From positions 87,276,160-87,340,159 of the forward strand of contig NC_088202.1 in assembly GCF_037126465.1 (NCBI RefSeq): 64,000 nucleotides of DNA, in the 5' to 3' direction. Position 1 is the first letter of the stretch. Each line of letters opens with the position of its first letter. This document shows, one piece after another, positions 1-11,437 of this stretch. A model generated the notes under the pieces. That model did no database searches. It had not been told where the DNA came from and saw nothing but the letters and a program-made list of their open reading frames with translations. The position numbers and the translations under genes are program-made. This DNA comes from Ornithodoros turicata (lineage: Eukaryota > Arthropoda > Arachnida > Ixodida > Argasidae).

Positions 1-549
1 CTGAATTTTGAAGTTGCATTTCAACTTACGCTTATACATAATTACATTTAAAGCAACGAATTTAACTAGTCGCTTGCAAAGCAAACGTTTTCAAAAGGCT
101 ATAGTTAGTTAGTTAGTAAATGAGTAAAATAAACCTAAGGCTGTATTCGCTCCACAATGCACTCTCAAAGCCAGAAATGTGACAGAGTGACACAATGAAC
201 GCTGATCGTGGTACAGTATCTGTTCTGCATGAATACCCACAAATCAAATAGAAGTGAATTGCACTTACAGAGAGAAAATGAGCTATATTGTATGGAACGC
301 TTTCTTTTCTGCTTTGGCTTGGGAGCCGGAACGGAGCATTCGCTGACTCAAAGGAACATGAAATGATGCATTCAACCGAACCACACGCACCCTCATTGAT
401 GTGCAGCGTCAGCAGCTGTCTGCACTGCATTGCCGGCCTTGATCGTATATGGCATTTCTACTTGGCATGACATTGTACTCTGGCCAGGTAAAAATATGGA
501 ATTAAATATTTCGAAATAACGAGGTCAGAAAACATAACTGGCACTCGGG
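1..549. other. Unassigned DNA
   Basis: No protein motif, terminal repeat or RNA gene was recognised. The open frames are short and lack codon structure or recognisable domains. Confidence 0.5.
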
Positions 550-838
550 AATGAAAGAGAGAGAGAGGGAGAGAGAAAAGAACAGAATGGCTACCCAACG
601 CAGTATTTCCAAACATGATTTCCAAATAGATTTCTACTGGGAATGTGTGGAAGATACGAAGAACAAAACAACACCTGAGAACAAAATTTGGGATATCCAA
701 CCCACGTGGGACCGCCTTCAGACTTGGAACATCACCTCGCAGGACAGACGCCCGTACTGTGATTGCGTAGAGTCCAGCCGCCACGTGCTCTTTAAATGTC
801 GTATTTTAGTTTTTTTTTCCCTTTTTTTTTGCAATTAG
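550..838 (+). pseudogene. Possible non-LTR retrotransposon zinc-binding tail
   Basis: A short open frame ends in a C-x-C-x-E-x3-H-x4-C pattern (CDCVESSRHVLFKC), like the zinc-binding tail after the reverse transcriptase or RNase H of many non-LTR retrotransposons. The preceding residues (WDRLQTWNITSQDRRPYC) fit the linker usually found before that tail. It is followed by T-rich sequence. No reverse transcriptase is attached, so at most this is a 5'-truncated remnant. A chance match is possible. Confidence 0.35.
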
Positions 839-1345
839 TTTGGCAGCATACGAACATCATCTGCCCAGTGCCCTTCCATCGTCGAAGTGCAGGCCCCGGC
901 AGGTTGGTTGGACAGCATAAAGCGTAAATGAAGATAATTTACGATCTCTGCAGTGCAATTAGGCGTTTTCTGTTCTTTGTTTAGAGGGTTTCTGGCCTCA
1001 ACGGGCGAGAAGGGGGTTCAGACTTGCCCTGCCCTGGGCGCAAACTCACCGCGCGACGGCTGTGGCAGCAAGACCTATTCACACTACAAGGGGAGGGTTT
1101 CCGGCGTCGTTTGCGCGACCACCCTTCCATTAACATTCAGGGTGCGTGCGTTAGTATCGCTGGTGTGCCTCCATCAATGATATGGAATCCCATCATATGT
1201 ACATATAACCACATTCATGCAGTCATATGTACATAGTATCTTGGGCATTTTCTCGTCGCCATGAATTGTAAATAGTGTAATAGTGTACCTGGGTTGACAG
1301 ACGTTCAATAAATTTCCTCAAACAAACAATCTGAGAAAAGGTATG
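839..1345. other. Unassigned DNA with an AATAAA signal
   Basis: No coding domain was recognised. AATAAA lies at 1307-1312 after a G/T-rich stretch, so this could be the 3' untranslated end of a retroelement, but no coding part can be tied to it. Confidence 0.35.
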
Positions 1346-1623
1346 CACTCTTAAAAATGAGTTTCGCCGCATAGCATGCTCCTAGCCAATCATAATCTCG
1401 AATGATATTGATACGGGCAGCACAGCGTGGCGATGGCAATGATTTAATGAACAGAATGCGAATGCATGTGACATGAGTCGCGTGGCACGAGTCGTCGTTA
1501 TCGTCGTCACAATATCGTTATCTGCCCGGATTTGTGGGCGTACGATACGGTCAGATAACGATATCATTCGAGATAATGGTTGGCTAGGAGCGTGCTGTGC
1601 GGTGAAGTTCATTTTTAAGAGTG
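1346..1623. mobile_element. Inverted-repeat MITE, copy 1
   Basis: The ends are inverted copies of each other: CACTCTTAAAAATGA at the left and its complement at the right. The complementarity runs about 75 bases inward, through the segment reading GCTCCTAGCCAA and the ATCTCGAATGATAT box. The element is 278 bp and non-coding. A diverged copy lies at 22297-22540. No clean target duplication could be fixed, so the superfamily is open. Confidence 0.75.
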
Positions 1624-2270
1624 TGGAGGTGATCGTCAATGGAGAAAATGTATTTCAATGTATGCGCATTTCAGAGAACATATCTGAAATCAGGAAGTGT
1701 GCTAGAATTAACATCGTTCATGTTGCACCAACCTTATGTTCTCGCTTCCACATTTCTGACAGAGAACGTTCAAGGGATGTTTAAACCAACGTTTAAACCA
1801 ACGCCTCATCATACACAGCTTCCTTGCGGAAGGCAGCACATTATGAGCATATTTAGGGTGGTCATCTTTTTGTACGCCACCCACAATCATCGCCAGACAG
1901 TTGTCGGACAAGATGAATGGGGCACGAAGCCATAAGGCACAAACTGTTGGAGAATCCCTGCGTCCGTCGGACGTCGTAAGGATTCTCTTTCAGCGGAAGG
2001 GAAGACGAAGGCGTATCCTAGAGAAGTATAAGTTTAGAGCCCATAGCGACATGTGTCACTTGGTAGCGGCGTCCCACGTATTGGTGCTGGCATAATGTTG
2101 TCAACGCGAGCCAAAAGAAACAGTTGCATGAAGGATGCGGTAGATCGTCAAGTATTTCCGTCATTTCCCCAGTGCATGTGCGGTAATATGACTTGATAAA
2201 TTAGCTTGAACACTCACGCGAACGTGTCACAGCAATTGCTTGGAGTTCGTCCCGTATAGGCCTGCGGCTG
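1624..2270. other. Unassigned DNA
   Basis: No recognisable gene or repeat boundary. A 12-bp direct repeat (GTTTAAACCAAC) occurs twice near 1779-1803. Confidence 0.4.
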
Positions 2271-2680
2271 TTAGAAAAGCCATAAGCGATAGAAGAGCCC
2301 AGCTTTGGTATGCGGGACTGCGCCAAGGCCCAAGGAATCTTGAAATAGTCTACTGAATAGTCTGGTGTCGATGGTATCTGGTTGACGCATAAGCGTGTGT
2401 CGTTCCATCGTGTCGCTTTGGTAGGTCATTAGGATATGCTCAATGGTAAAGCTGGGACAGCGCAGGTTGTGCACATCATTGCCGAAGTCCAACTTATAGT
2501 GAAACAAAGGGGTACAGGCGACGTTCATCCGCAATCGACTCGCGAGGGACGTGAAGTGACGGGAAATTCTGTGTGGCATGCTGAAGAATCGTGTGGGGAA
2601 GGTACGTAGCAGCTGCACCCCGCAAGCAACGTGCTGTAGTAATCGACACACGACAAATTCGGCTACTCCCATAAGTAGAC
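2271..2680 (-). pseudogene. Non-LTR retrotransposon 3' fragment
   Basis: On the minus strand the translation contains S-R-L-R-M-N-V-A-C-T-P-L-F-H-Y-K-L followed by a degraded cysteine/histidine zinc region (RCPSFTIEHIL). This matches the conserved region between RNase H and the terminal zinc finger of I/R1-type non-LTR elements. It is a truncated pseudogene. A run of C (about 2682-2696) separates it from the similar fragment to its right, which suggests two independent truncated insertions. Confidence 0.6.
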
Positions 2681-2739
2681 CCCCCCCCCCCCCCCGCAAA
2701 AAAGGTGAAAAAACGTAAAAGAGAACACCCCACACCCAC

Positions 2740-3188
2740 CGCTTTCGCGGTAACTATCGGTCAAAGGCCAAATCACCGGTTGACGTAACACACAATGAAT
2801 TACGTGGTTCGAATAGACTGACTCCAACGCACACCTCTGAATAAATGTCACAAGCGCTGACAAGGCAGCATCCCTCTTGTCAAGTGGCCAAGGACCCAGC
2901 ACCTTTACGACGTCGAAGTTGCGGTCGTCTAGTCGGTCGAGAGCAGATTTCATGGTTGCGTATCTAGAACAGTGCACGAGAACGTGCTCAGTGTCCTCCA
3001 CGGTTGCACAAAGTGTACAGTTCACTGAATCTACCTTCCCAATTTTATGGAGGAATTGGCGCCCGTATGACACGTTCGGACGTGCAAGATCGTCTCGATA
3101 GACCGAGGTAACGTGGACGGCACTCTAAATTGCAGATCCGGGTCAACTTGATGGAGCAACGAGGAATTCCCGTTGCCTTGTACCATTG
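2740..3188 (-). pseudogene. Non-LTR retrotransposon, 3' half (zinc tail), split by a DNA transposon
   Basis: The minus-strand translation gives a zinc tail, CTLCATVEDTEHVLVHC, preceded by V-D-P-D-L-Q-F-R-V-P, the usual segment after RNase H. The other half of the gene (RNase H and reverse-transcriptase end) lies at 7444-8560 on the same strand. The two halves are separated exactly by the element at 3197-7435 and its 8-bp target duplication, so they were one retrotransposon before that insertion. The pair also carries frameshifts, so it was probably dead anyway. Confidence 0.75.
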
Positions 3189-3229
3189 CTGCCTAGCATA
3201 GGTCGGCATTTTGCTAAGAATTCATTCAA

Positions 3230-3840
3230 CATCACATCATGGTCAGTTTTCCGCAAAGCCCATCACATCACATCACCGTCATAAACCATCACATCACGAG
3301 CCCGTAACTCAACTTCAACCTCAGAATTCATCACTTCATAACCCATCATTCAACTTCAACTTCAGAATTCATCACATCGTATCCCATCATTCACCTTCAA
3401 CTTCAGAACCCATCACATCACATCACATCATTCAACTTCAACTTCAGAATCCATCACATCATAACCCATCATTCAACTTCAGAACCCATCATCAGAATTC
3501 AACTTCAGATCCCATCGCGGTTTTGAAGTTGAATTCCTATGATGGGTTCTGAAGTCGGTGATGGATTTTGAAGTTGAAGTTTGTGATGGGGCTTTGAAGT
3601 TGAATTCCTATGATGGGTTCTGAAGTCGGTGATGGATTTTGAAGTTGAAGTTTGTGATGGGGCTTTGAAGTTGAATTCCTATGATGGGTTCTGAAGTCAG
3701 TGATGGATTTTGAAGTTGAATTCCTATGATGGGTTCTGAAGTCGGCGATGGATTTTGAAGTTGAAGTTTGTGATGGGGTTTTGAAGTTGAATTCCTATGA
3801 TGGGTGCTGAAGTCGGTGATGGGGTTTTTGAAGTTGAACT
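3230..3840. repeat. Subterminal short tandem repeats of the CATAGGTCGGC element
   Basis: Dozens of imperfect units built from ATCACATCA, TTCAACTTCA and GATGGGTTCTGAAGT make up the left arm. In the second half a longer unit of roughly 60-115 bp repeats about four times. The long open frames here are by-products of the repeat period and are not genes. Confidence 0.85.
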
Positions 3841-3847
3841 CCAAGAA

Positions 3848-4600
3848 AGGCCTACGTGGGGAGTGCCCGGCTGCAGGATTACGACGCTAGCGTCCTGCTC
3901 GCCTGTGTTTGCGTGGGTTTCCTGGTAGTGGCAGCAAAAGCGTAAGCGAAGGAGGGGTATGCTGCTTGGAGGGTGCGGTCAGCCTGCACTCGGTTGGACT
4001 TGGAAGCAGGGTTTACCAATGAAGGAGGAAAGGGAGGGATGCCACGTTTGACCTCCGCTGTCGCATGTGAACTGCGGAAGGTGTATTGCTTGCGCGGTAG
4101 GGTTGTTGAACAATATTGCGCCCGTTGTTGACAGATAAGTGAGCGCATAGCACATTGCGCGTTTATGAGGCTTCGGGGACCGCTGATGGGGTTTTGAAGT
4201 TGAATACCAACGAAGGCCTACGTTGGTGTGCCCGGCTGCTCGCTGCTGGAGGATTACGACGTTGGCGTCTTCCTCGCCCCTGTTAGCGTGGATTTCCTGG
4301 TAGTGGCGGCGAAAGCGTAAGCGGAGGAGGGGTATGCTGTTTGGGGGGTGCGGTCGCCTTGCTCTGGGTTGGGCTTGGAAGCAGGGTGCACCAAGAAAGG
4401 AGGAAAGGGAGGGATGCAACGTTTGACCTCCGCTGTCGCATGTGAACGGCGGCGGGAGGTATGTTGCTTACGTGGTAGGGTTATTGCACAATGTTGCGCC
4501 CGTTGTTGACAGCTAAGTGAGCGCATAGCACATTGCAGGTTCATGTGGCTTCGTACGATATCCTTGCCTGCCGGCACATTGAACGTTCATATAACTTCGT
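3848..4600 (-). repeat. Duplicated block of about 366-bp period inside the element
   Basis: Two diverged direct copies start with AGGCCTACGT at 3848 and 4214. They share the same order of landmarks: GATTACGACG, TTCCTGGTAGTGGC, GGAAGCAGGGT, TTGACCTCCGCTGTCGCATG and GAGCGCATAGCACATTGC. The same pair is present, inverted, in the second element copy at about 42,530-43,270, so the duplication predates the spread of the element. Confidence 0.8.
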
Positions 4601-5395
4601 ACGATCGCCGTGTCTGCCGGTACATTGCACGATCATGTGGCTTCGTACGTCTGGCTTTTCCGCCGTGCCATTTTTCACTCGTGACGCGGGGGTATTAGCT
4701 TCGGCATCAGAATACATCGTGGCCAGCCACTCAGTATTACATGAGTTCTTGTGACATGATGCTTACTGACACTGGAAATAGCCGTCATGAACGAATTCAG
4801 CGACCTGTAATCACCTTCGCTGGACATATGTTTTTACTCTAATTCTTTCATGCAATACACCACTGCAGTGGTTCTTCCGGAATCCCAAGCAGGGGGCGTG
4901 GTCATTATTACCGCTACTTTATAACAGCTTTACACTTATAATTACCGACATGTCATTACAGCTGAAACGGCAAGCCCCCTTTTTTGCAGGGGGTGTCGCC
5001 AAACTTTTTTCTTTGGGGTGGGGGGTGTCACAGGGATGTATCATGGTCTGGATAAATCACTGCCACCAAAAACTGAGAATCTGTCCTCGGAAAAGTGTAA
5101 CCCATTGTATTCTTTTTCCTCCGAGGAGGGTATGTACGGACGAACACTAAGTGAATTCTTAACGACCGAGGCGTTTGGACACATGTAATACATACAGAAT
5201 GTGAGGCTCAAATTGAAGTGAAGACTGCAAGGAGCCCGGAAGACCACCAACTTACAGTCCGTGAAACAGTTTCTTTTCCTCTCTCACAATCTCTAAATAA
5301 ATATGTGTCGACACAGTTTACAACAATTCCCACTCCTACCTGTTTTTATTTGATGTTTGAAACAACCTCTCATCATAATCACTTGACTGTATAGT

Positions 5396-5972
5396 GTTAG
5401 TCACTTTTGGGGTAACTTCGCAAAAGTATCATGAGCAAAGTTAGAAATTTCTATTCCGCTTCACGTCCAAGCAGGCAGAACGCACAACGCGGGCTCCATT
5501 CTTTTTATTTTGCTGCTGAAAAATCCGACGACAGTGACCCCGCCTCTTGCACGTGCGCGGCGCCAGCAGCCTGTCTGCTCCGCCTTGTTGCAGCGCGATG
5601 TACTGGATGTACGCAAACGCAATTCCGACGTGCTTCTGAGTTAGGTCGCAGCAGACCGTTCGTTTGGAGTGTGTGGAGTGCATTTTTTTACGGGGAAGGT
5701 GATAAGGCCACTGGCAAGGTTCTATGAAATGTGCGCGGAAAATGGGAACTCGCAGAACTTGGAATTGCAATTCTCACTTTGTGCCCAATTGACAAGGTAT
5801 ATTCGGAACTCCGCTCCCAACTTAATTTCGGCATGGTAGCAAGAACTTTCATTTCTCACTTAATTTCATCTTGATAACTTGAAGGTTGTAACTTCATTAA
5901 ATATTTAGCTTAATGACGTAACTCGTAACTAGCAACTTTTGGGTGGTAATTAACTTCCCCGCCTCTGCTGAA
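5396..5972. mobile_element. Older hAT-like insertion carried inside the CATAGGTCGGC element
   Basis: The segment runs from a GGGGTAACTTCGCAAAAG end to GTAATTAACTTCCCCGCCTCTG, whose complement (CAGAGGCGGGGAAGTTA) looks like a hAT terminus rich in GTAAC/GTTAC words. The same segment is present in the other element copy (about 41118-41710), so it was inserted before that element was copied. Its target duplication was not established. Confidence 0.5.
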
Positions 5973-6789
5973 ATGTACTTTATTGGCGATGAATATATAA
6001 GAAATAGCAGCTGCGTGCTCTGATGGAACACTTGTGTCCGATGGATGCTACATGCATGCCGAATACATAATTCCCCAAAACATGACCTATGCACCTCAGA
6101 TAAATAAGAGACCTATAGTGACCTCTGTGTATTACATTTAAAATAAAAGACGTCCACAAAAACAATGCCAGCCCGATCTTGTCCTATTTGGATTCCATCA
6201 CACAAAGGAAAAATAAGCAATCTAAGAAGACACAAAATAAGCCTAATAAAGCACACTTCGTCAGCACGACAGCAATCTACTGTCGTCTAGTAAAAAGCGC
6301 GTACGCGACCGAAGGCGGAGGCTCAAATCCAAACCCATGCAATATACATATATACGCACATTATAGCTGTAGGCGAGCAAATGAGTCAAACTGAACAACC
6401 GCAACGTGCAGACCGCGCGACCGCAGAACGCCAAATCGCATCTCGATCTAATCTACCGCTCACATTCGCAACATACAGTTGCCTCCGGCTACATGACATT
6501 GCCCTCCGCGCCCCACTACGCCAGAGAGTAACGCGTTCCAAACACTTTCCCTCCCTGCGACCGCCGATACACAACAAGGGGGGGGGGGGAGGAAGTCCGC
6601 CAGGCAGCTGCAGTGTCAGGCCCATACGCCCACACCAGACACGAAACGCGAAGCGTTTATGTTCGCTCGGTGCACTCCAATACACATTTGCCATTCACTC
6701 CGCACGCGTTCGCACAAGTAACAGCCACGACACGTGAACGTCATACATCGACTAAACATTGTCGGCTTCAAAACCTATTATGAGGACTT

Positions 6790-7200
6790 CGAAACCTATC
6801 CGTCATCTTCAAAATCCATCGCGCAGACTTCAGCTTCAAAACCCATCTCGCTGACTTCCCCTTAAAAACCATCGCGCTGACTTCCAAACCCAACACACGG
6901 ACTTCGACTTCCAAACCCACACACGCTGACTTCAACTTCAAAACCAATCACGCTGACTTCAACTTCAAAACCCATCACGCGGACTTCAACTTCAAATCCC
7001 ACCACACTGACTTCAACTTCAATACCCATCACGCGGACTTCAACTTCAAATCCCATCACACAGACTTCAACTTCAAAACCCATCACGCGGACTTCAACTT
7101 CAAAACCCATCACGCGGACTTCAACTTCAAATCCAACCACACTGACTTCAACTTCAAATCCCATCACACAGACTTCAACTTCAAAACCCATCACGCGGAC
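6790..7200 (-). repeat. 27-bp tandem array at the right arm
   Basis: More than a dozen units of 27 bp, read on the minus strand as GATGGGTTTTGAAGTTGAAG followed by TCCGCGT. Because 27 is a multiple of three, the array reads as an open frame with a repeating nine-residue pattern (MGFEVEVRV). It lies close to the terminus and matches the array in the inverted copy (39775-40210). Subterminal arrays of this kind often carry transposase-binding sites; that role is inferred here. Confidence 0.85.
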
Positions 7201-7443
7201 TTCAACTTCAAATCCCCATCATAGCCCTTCATTCAACTTCGACATCAACTTCACATCACATCATATCCCTTCATTCAACTTCAACTTCAACTTCACTTCA
7301 CATCATGCCGTTCATTCAACTTCAACTTCAACTTCACATCACATCATGCCCTTCATTCAACATCACATCATTCTCTATGAGGTGATGGTGAATGAAGTCG
7401 GTGAAGGCCATCATGAATGAATTCGCCGACCTATGCTGCCTAG

Positions 7444-8560
7444 TCATAGTCTGTGTAAGAGACCTCAATGCCTTGCACATCAGCTTTGGAGTGCGGCACT
7501 AGACGATTTGATGAGAGCAGGTGTGCTAGATCCGCCACTTCATCAGCCGCTGCATTCCCCCTACGCCTGCGTGTCCAGGAATCCATTGAAGTATGATGCC
7601 ATGGTCAGCATCCCTGGATTGCATGTACACTGTCAGAATGTCGTGAACTACGGGTACCATACACCCATTACGCAGGAATTAATATTATTGCTTGTAGTCC
7701 AGCCTTTGAATCGCTATTATGATCCATTGCGCTGCAGACGGGTATGCAACCACATATTGAAGAGCAAGAAGTATGGCGACTAGTTCTGCCGTTGTTGAGG
7801 ATGATCTGTGGGATAGACATGTCATTTCTTCCCTGTTGTGCCCGGAGACCACAAGCCAGACTGAGACCATAAGCCAGACGCAGACCCAGCTGCAATCGTC
7901 GATCCATCTGTGAAAATAGCTGTCCTGTTGTGGTTATTTTCCATCATGGATAGACAGTACTGCCTCAGCGCAGCAGATGGCAGAGCTGACCTTCGGTACA
8001 CACCGGGCACAGTTACACATATATTAGATACCATAAATGTCCAAGCGGGGTGCTGGGTCCATTGTGGAGGGATTGCTTTTGGCAAAGCTCTATGTGGAGC
8101 AATCGATGTGAGGAAATGAGAGTTTCGACGCATAACTTTGCGTGCTAGTGGATGTTTGTGATGCCGCCAGCAGAGACGGATGTAGTGTCGCACTGTTTCT
8201 TGCGCTCGCAAAATGCCTATTGGAAGTTTTCTGGCCTCTGCAATAACTAGTACATTAGTGGCGGCACGCGGCACACCTAGGCATACTTTCAGGCTTTTGG
8301 CTAAGATGCTTTGCAGCATCTTCTCAGATGAGTCGCATATCCCATGTAAGACGGGTAGGTGGTAGGCCAGCATCTGCCGTATCAGTGCACTATGTATGGA
8401 GAGTAGGGCCCTCGTCGACATTCCTCAGCGCGAGCTCGTTATACGACGTATAATGTTGACTCATGCGTCTGCTTTGCCCTTAATACGAGTGATGTTAGCA
8501 GTCCATGAAATCTGTGCATCAATAACTATCCCCAAGAACCGGCAATGAGAATAATTAGCT
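7444..8560 (-). pseudogene. Non-LTR retrotransposon, 5' half (end of RT and RNase H)
   Basis: The minus-strand translation contains the region after the reverse transcriptase (ILAKSLKVCLGVPRAATN), then an RNase H start (A-I-F-T-D-G-S-T). Further on come the RNase H motifs LQWIPGHAG and G-N-A-A-A-D, which lie in different frames, indicating a frameshift. The reading continues across the 4.2 kb insertion into 2740-3188. This is an I/R1-type element with an RNase H domain, now broken. Confidence 0.75.
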
Positions 8561-8939
8561 ATTGTACCTCTTTATCGCCTGGTCATGAAGTCTCAATTGA
8601 AATTGTGACATTTTTTTCCGAGTAAAGGGTAGGAAAACAGTCTTCTCGGCTGATACAGCCATGCCCCTTTCGGTTATTCTAAATCGCTCTCCATTTGATT
8701 TGACGTGCAACAGAGTTGAGTTGAGTTGTGAAGAAAAAAAAAAGGAGAAATAGGCGATCATTACGACAGCCAGCTACTCCAGATCACTTAGAAAAACAAA
8801 AATGGCTAACTACAATAAGAACAGTGAGCGACAAAGACACTCAGGCAGTCATTCACACACTGTTCACACACACTTGCACACATAGTTTCGGTCACACTGT
8901 GTCTGCGCAAAATCTCACAAATGCCTGCATGGCGTGAAA

Positions 8940-10640
8940 CTGATGGTCGGGTGACCATGGGCCCAGAGCCTTAACAACATCGAAAAGTCTGCTATCCAAC
9001 CGAGCTAAAGAAGGGATAGAGAGGTAGCAAGCGAGCTGGTGGTATAGATCCATAGCTTAAACACCCGGGACGGGGGGACAAAAAAACGACAACACAGACA
9101 AGGTCTCAAAAGAGGCCTTGTCTGTGTTGTCGTTTTTTTGTGTGTGTCCTCAACAGTGTCCTCAACAGTGAGTTAGGTGAATCTGCCTTTCCAAGCTTGT
9201 GAAGATGACGTCGGCTGAAGGACACATTGAGGCGGAGCCGGTGGTAAAGTGACGCAAACGGCCTTGGAACGATGTGGGGAAAGTAGAGGCAAGCTCCAGA
9301 TCAGCGCGGCGTAGCAGCGAGGCGCGAGCCCTGTCAGAGAGCCATTGTGCCTGAACCAGTTGGCAGCACAAAGCAGTCAACATGACCCGAGCGTCGGACT
9401 TGCCGTAATTGACGAGTCATGACGCACGCTTCTGATGTGCTCTGCGTACCATAGCTTCAGCCGCATCATGCCCGGGTATGCCTCAATGTCCTGGAATCCA
9501 TTGAAAGAACATATCATGTCAAGCAGCCGCTGCATCTGCGTGTAGTTTTATAAAATCAGCAACTTGTTGTCGACGATGGCGCACGGGTCAAACGCACTCC
9601 ATTTTCAACAGCACATGCGGGTATGACGAAGGCACTTGTCGATCCGGTCATTGTAGGGGAGCCATCTGTGTATACTACCACTCAGTCTTGGGTGCTATGT
9701 CTCAAGTCGGCAGTCAACTGCCGCTGGACACAGATAGGCACATATTTCTTTACGGGGAGATTCGGAACTGTCAGCCTAATCCTCGGGATCTCCGTACTCC
9801 AGGCAGGAACCGGTGACTTCAGCCGCTTATGTCGGGGTATATTACCACTGTGTGGTGGGAGGGCCTGTGAGTAAATGGAGCACGGCCTCTGATGTATGGC
9901 CTGAACTAGGTATGGCGGTTATGCCGCGTAGACCAACGGGCGAAATGCCGAAGCGACTCTTGCACCCGAAGGGCTGCCAGCGGTGGTTCCCTGATGTGCC
10001 ACAACATGGTACGTTATTCCATCCGGCATTGGCGCTGACCCCCATCGAGACGTTCGAATCGCTGTTTCTAACTCTTGAGCGTTGAAATCATTGTCCAGGA
10101 TGGGATCAGCTGCATTTCTCGTAAGGTCTATGGCTTAGAGAGCTGCCTCGGTGCGAGCTGGTACTGGCGGGAGGAAGCAGCTGCTAAGGGCTTGAGCAGC
10201 ATCTGGCAGAATTCTTCGTCAGCAGCAATTTCCTAGATGCGCTGATGTAAGGATAACGCCCGAAACGGGAAAGACTGAGACACAGGCGATCCTAAGGGCT
10301 TTACCAGATGCCAGACATGCTCCATGGTTGCGTGCGGATCAAGGGATTCGCAAAAAGACTGACAAGTTCTGCGTGATAACATGACTAAGTGTCGACGAAT
10401 GACAGTTTTCATCTTGCAGGCCTCATGGTAATCTTGAAGGTTTTAGATCTGCGGAACCGCCCCTCCGCACGACGACGGAGAGCACGAAGGCGCTCATATT
10501 CCGCATCAACCGACGAGTGAAGTTTCGGAGCAGAAATAAGTTTCGATGAGTAGTGAAGAGTTGCTGACATCTGTGCTTGAAAAATTTCCACGTCAGTAGC
10601 CAACAGTAACCTCCGCTTGTGCACTGGACATATTTCAGTC
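8940..10640 (-). pseudogene. Decayed non-LTR retrotransposon (RNase H, zinc tail and linker fragments)
   Basis: On the minus strand three pieces can be read in order. The first is a linker-like stretch, LRALRRRAEGRFRRSKT (about 10,430-10,500), of the kind found before the reverse transcriptase. The second is an RNase H start, V-V-Y-T-D-G-S-P (about 9655-9685). The third is a tail with RADLELASTFPTSFQGRLRH (about 9210-9310). Most of the reverse transcriptase between the first two pieces is missing, so this is an internally deleted or composite fragment. Confidence 0.55.
9078..9141. repeat. Perfect 26-bp inverted repeat (hairpin)
   Basis: Arms at 9078-9103 and 9116-9141 are exact reverse complements, separated by 12 bases. 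The arms carry GACAACACAGACAAGG. The hairpin interrupts a non-LTR fragment and is not a transposon terminus. Confidence 0.9.
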
Positions 10641-11292
10641 CACTACTCGCACCCTACTGGCTCGTCTAACTGTTAGCGAATGAGATATCAAGACTGGCAA
10701 GTGGTTGCTACCCATGGTATCAGCTTCGTCATTCAGTGCACGAAACGCGCTTTACTTCCGGAACAGAAGGTGACATCGATGTTTCGATGCTTTTTCCGCA
10801 GCACACCGCTACTCTCTGCCTCACGCTTATTTTATTTGCCTGGTTCGTTTGTTTATTGGCGGAGTGATTGAATAAGTTGGAGATGTGAAATTTCCAGTAA
10901 TTTTGCCCTACTGTACGAGCGAAAAACTGTTTTGCGACAGCTTTCAAAGGCCACATGACCTGTCATGGGCACCGAACGTGATCGCGAGACTATGTTTCGG
11001 GTACGCTGATAATTGTGTAACCACTAGATTAACAATGCAAAAAAATTGAAATATTTTTTCAAAACAGTTTTAAGACGAGTTTTGCCGAAAATTGATACCG
11101 CCGCCGATCCTACTATAAAGCTATAAAGCCATGGCCCTCTAAAACTACTCCATTTGCACGTTTTCTTCTTCGCAAAAATTGGAAAACAGAGATGTCTTTT
11201 CATTATTCAGTGATTATGTCTTCCGAGTCTACGAGCCTCAAAAGTGGAATAGTTTCTATGTCGTCTAGCTCGAAACCAAATGTGACAGGTAC
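10641..11292. other. Unassigned DNA
   Basis: No coding domain or terminal repeat was recognised. Confidence 0.4.
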
Positions 11293-11437
11293 CCAGTGTT
11301 GTACATAGCGGCGCTACTTGTAGCACCGCTACCGTATTCGCAACTTTTTTTCGGTAGCGAGTAGCGATCGCGCTACATTTTAAATCGGTAACGGAAAAAA
11401 GTATTTCCGCTACAAATACGAGTAGCGGCGGACTCAA
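11293..11437. mobile_element. Possible hAT-like terminal fragment (GTAGCG words)
   Basis: The segment is a dense series of GTAGCG and CGCTAC words starting at CAGTGTTGTACATAGCG, in the style of the short terminal repeats of hAT-like elements. No matching opposite end or target duplication was found, so it is probably a truncated end. Confidence 0.4.

Larger units (their letters stand above)
3197..7435 (+). mobile_element. 4.2 kb non-autonomous DNA transposon, copy 1 (CATAGGTCGGC ends)
   Basis: The ends are inverted (CATAGGTCGGC), and the element is flanked by an exact 8-bp duplication, CTGCCTAG, at 3189-3196 and 7436-7443. An 8-bp duplication is known for the hAT and P superfamilies. No transposase is present. 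The layout is: short tandem repeats at the left end (3230-3840), a duplicated block of about 366-bp period (3848-4600), an embedded older element (about 5396-5972), unique sequence, and a 27-bp tandem array at the right (about 6790-7200). A near-identical inverted copy lies at 39552-43941. The insertion disrupts a non-LTR RNase H gene. Confidence 0.92.

Noticed and set aside
1346..1623. TA or 8-bp duplication for the MITE family
   Set aside because: Neither copy (1346-1623 or 22,297-22,540) shows an unambiguous direct repeat outside its ends, so no superfamily was assigned.
3211..3840. Regularly spaced short repeats that might suggest a CRISPR array
   Set aside because: The repeats are head-to-tail variants with no unique spacers of constant length, and they lie in a eukaryotic transposon arm.
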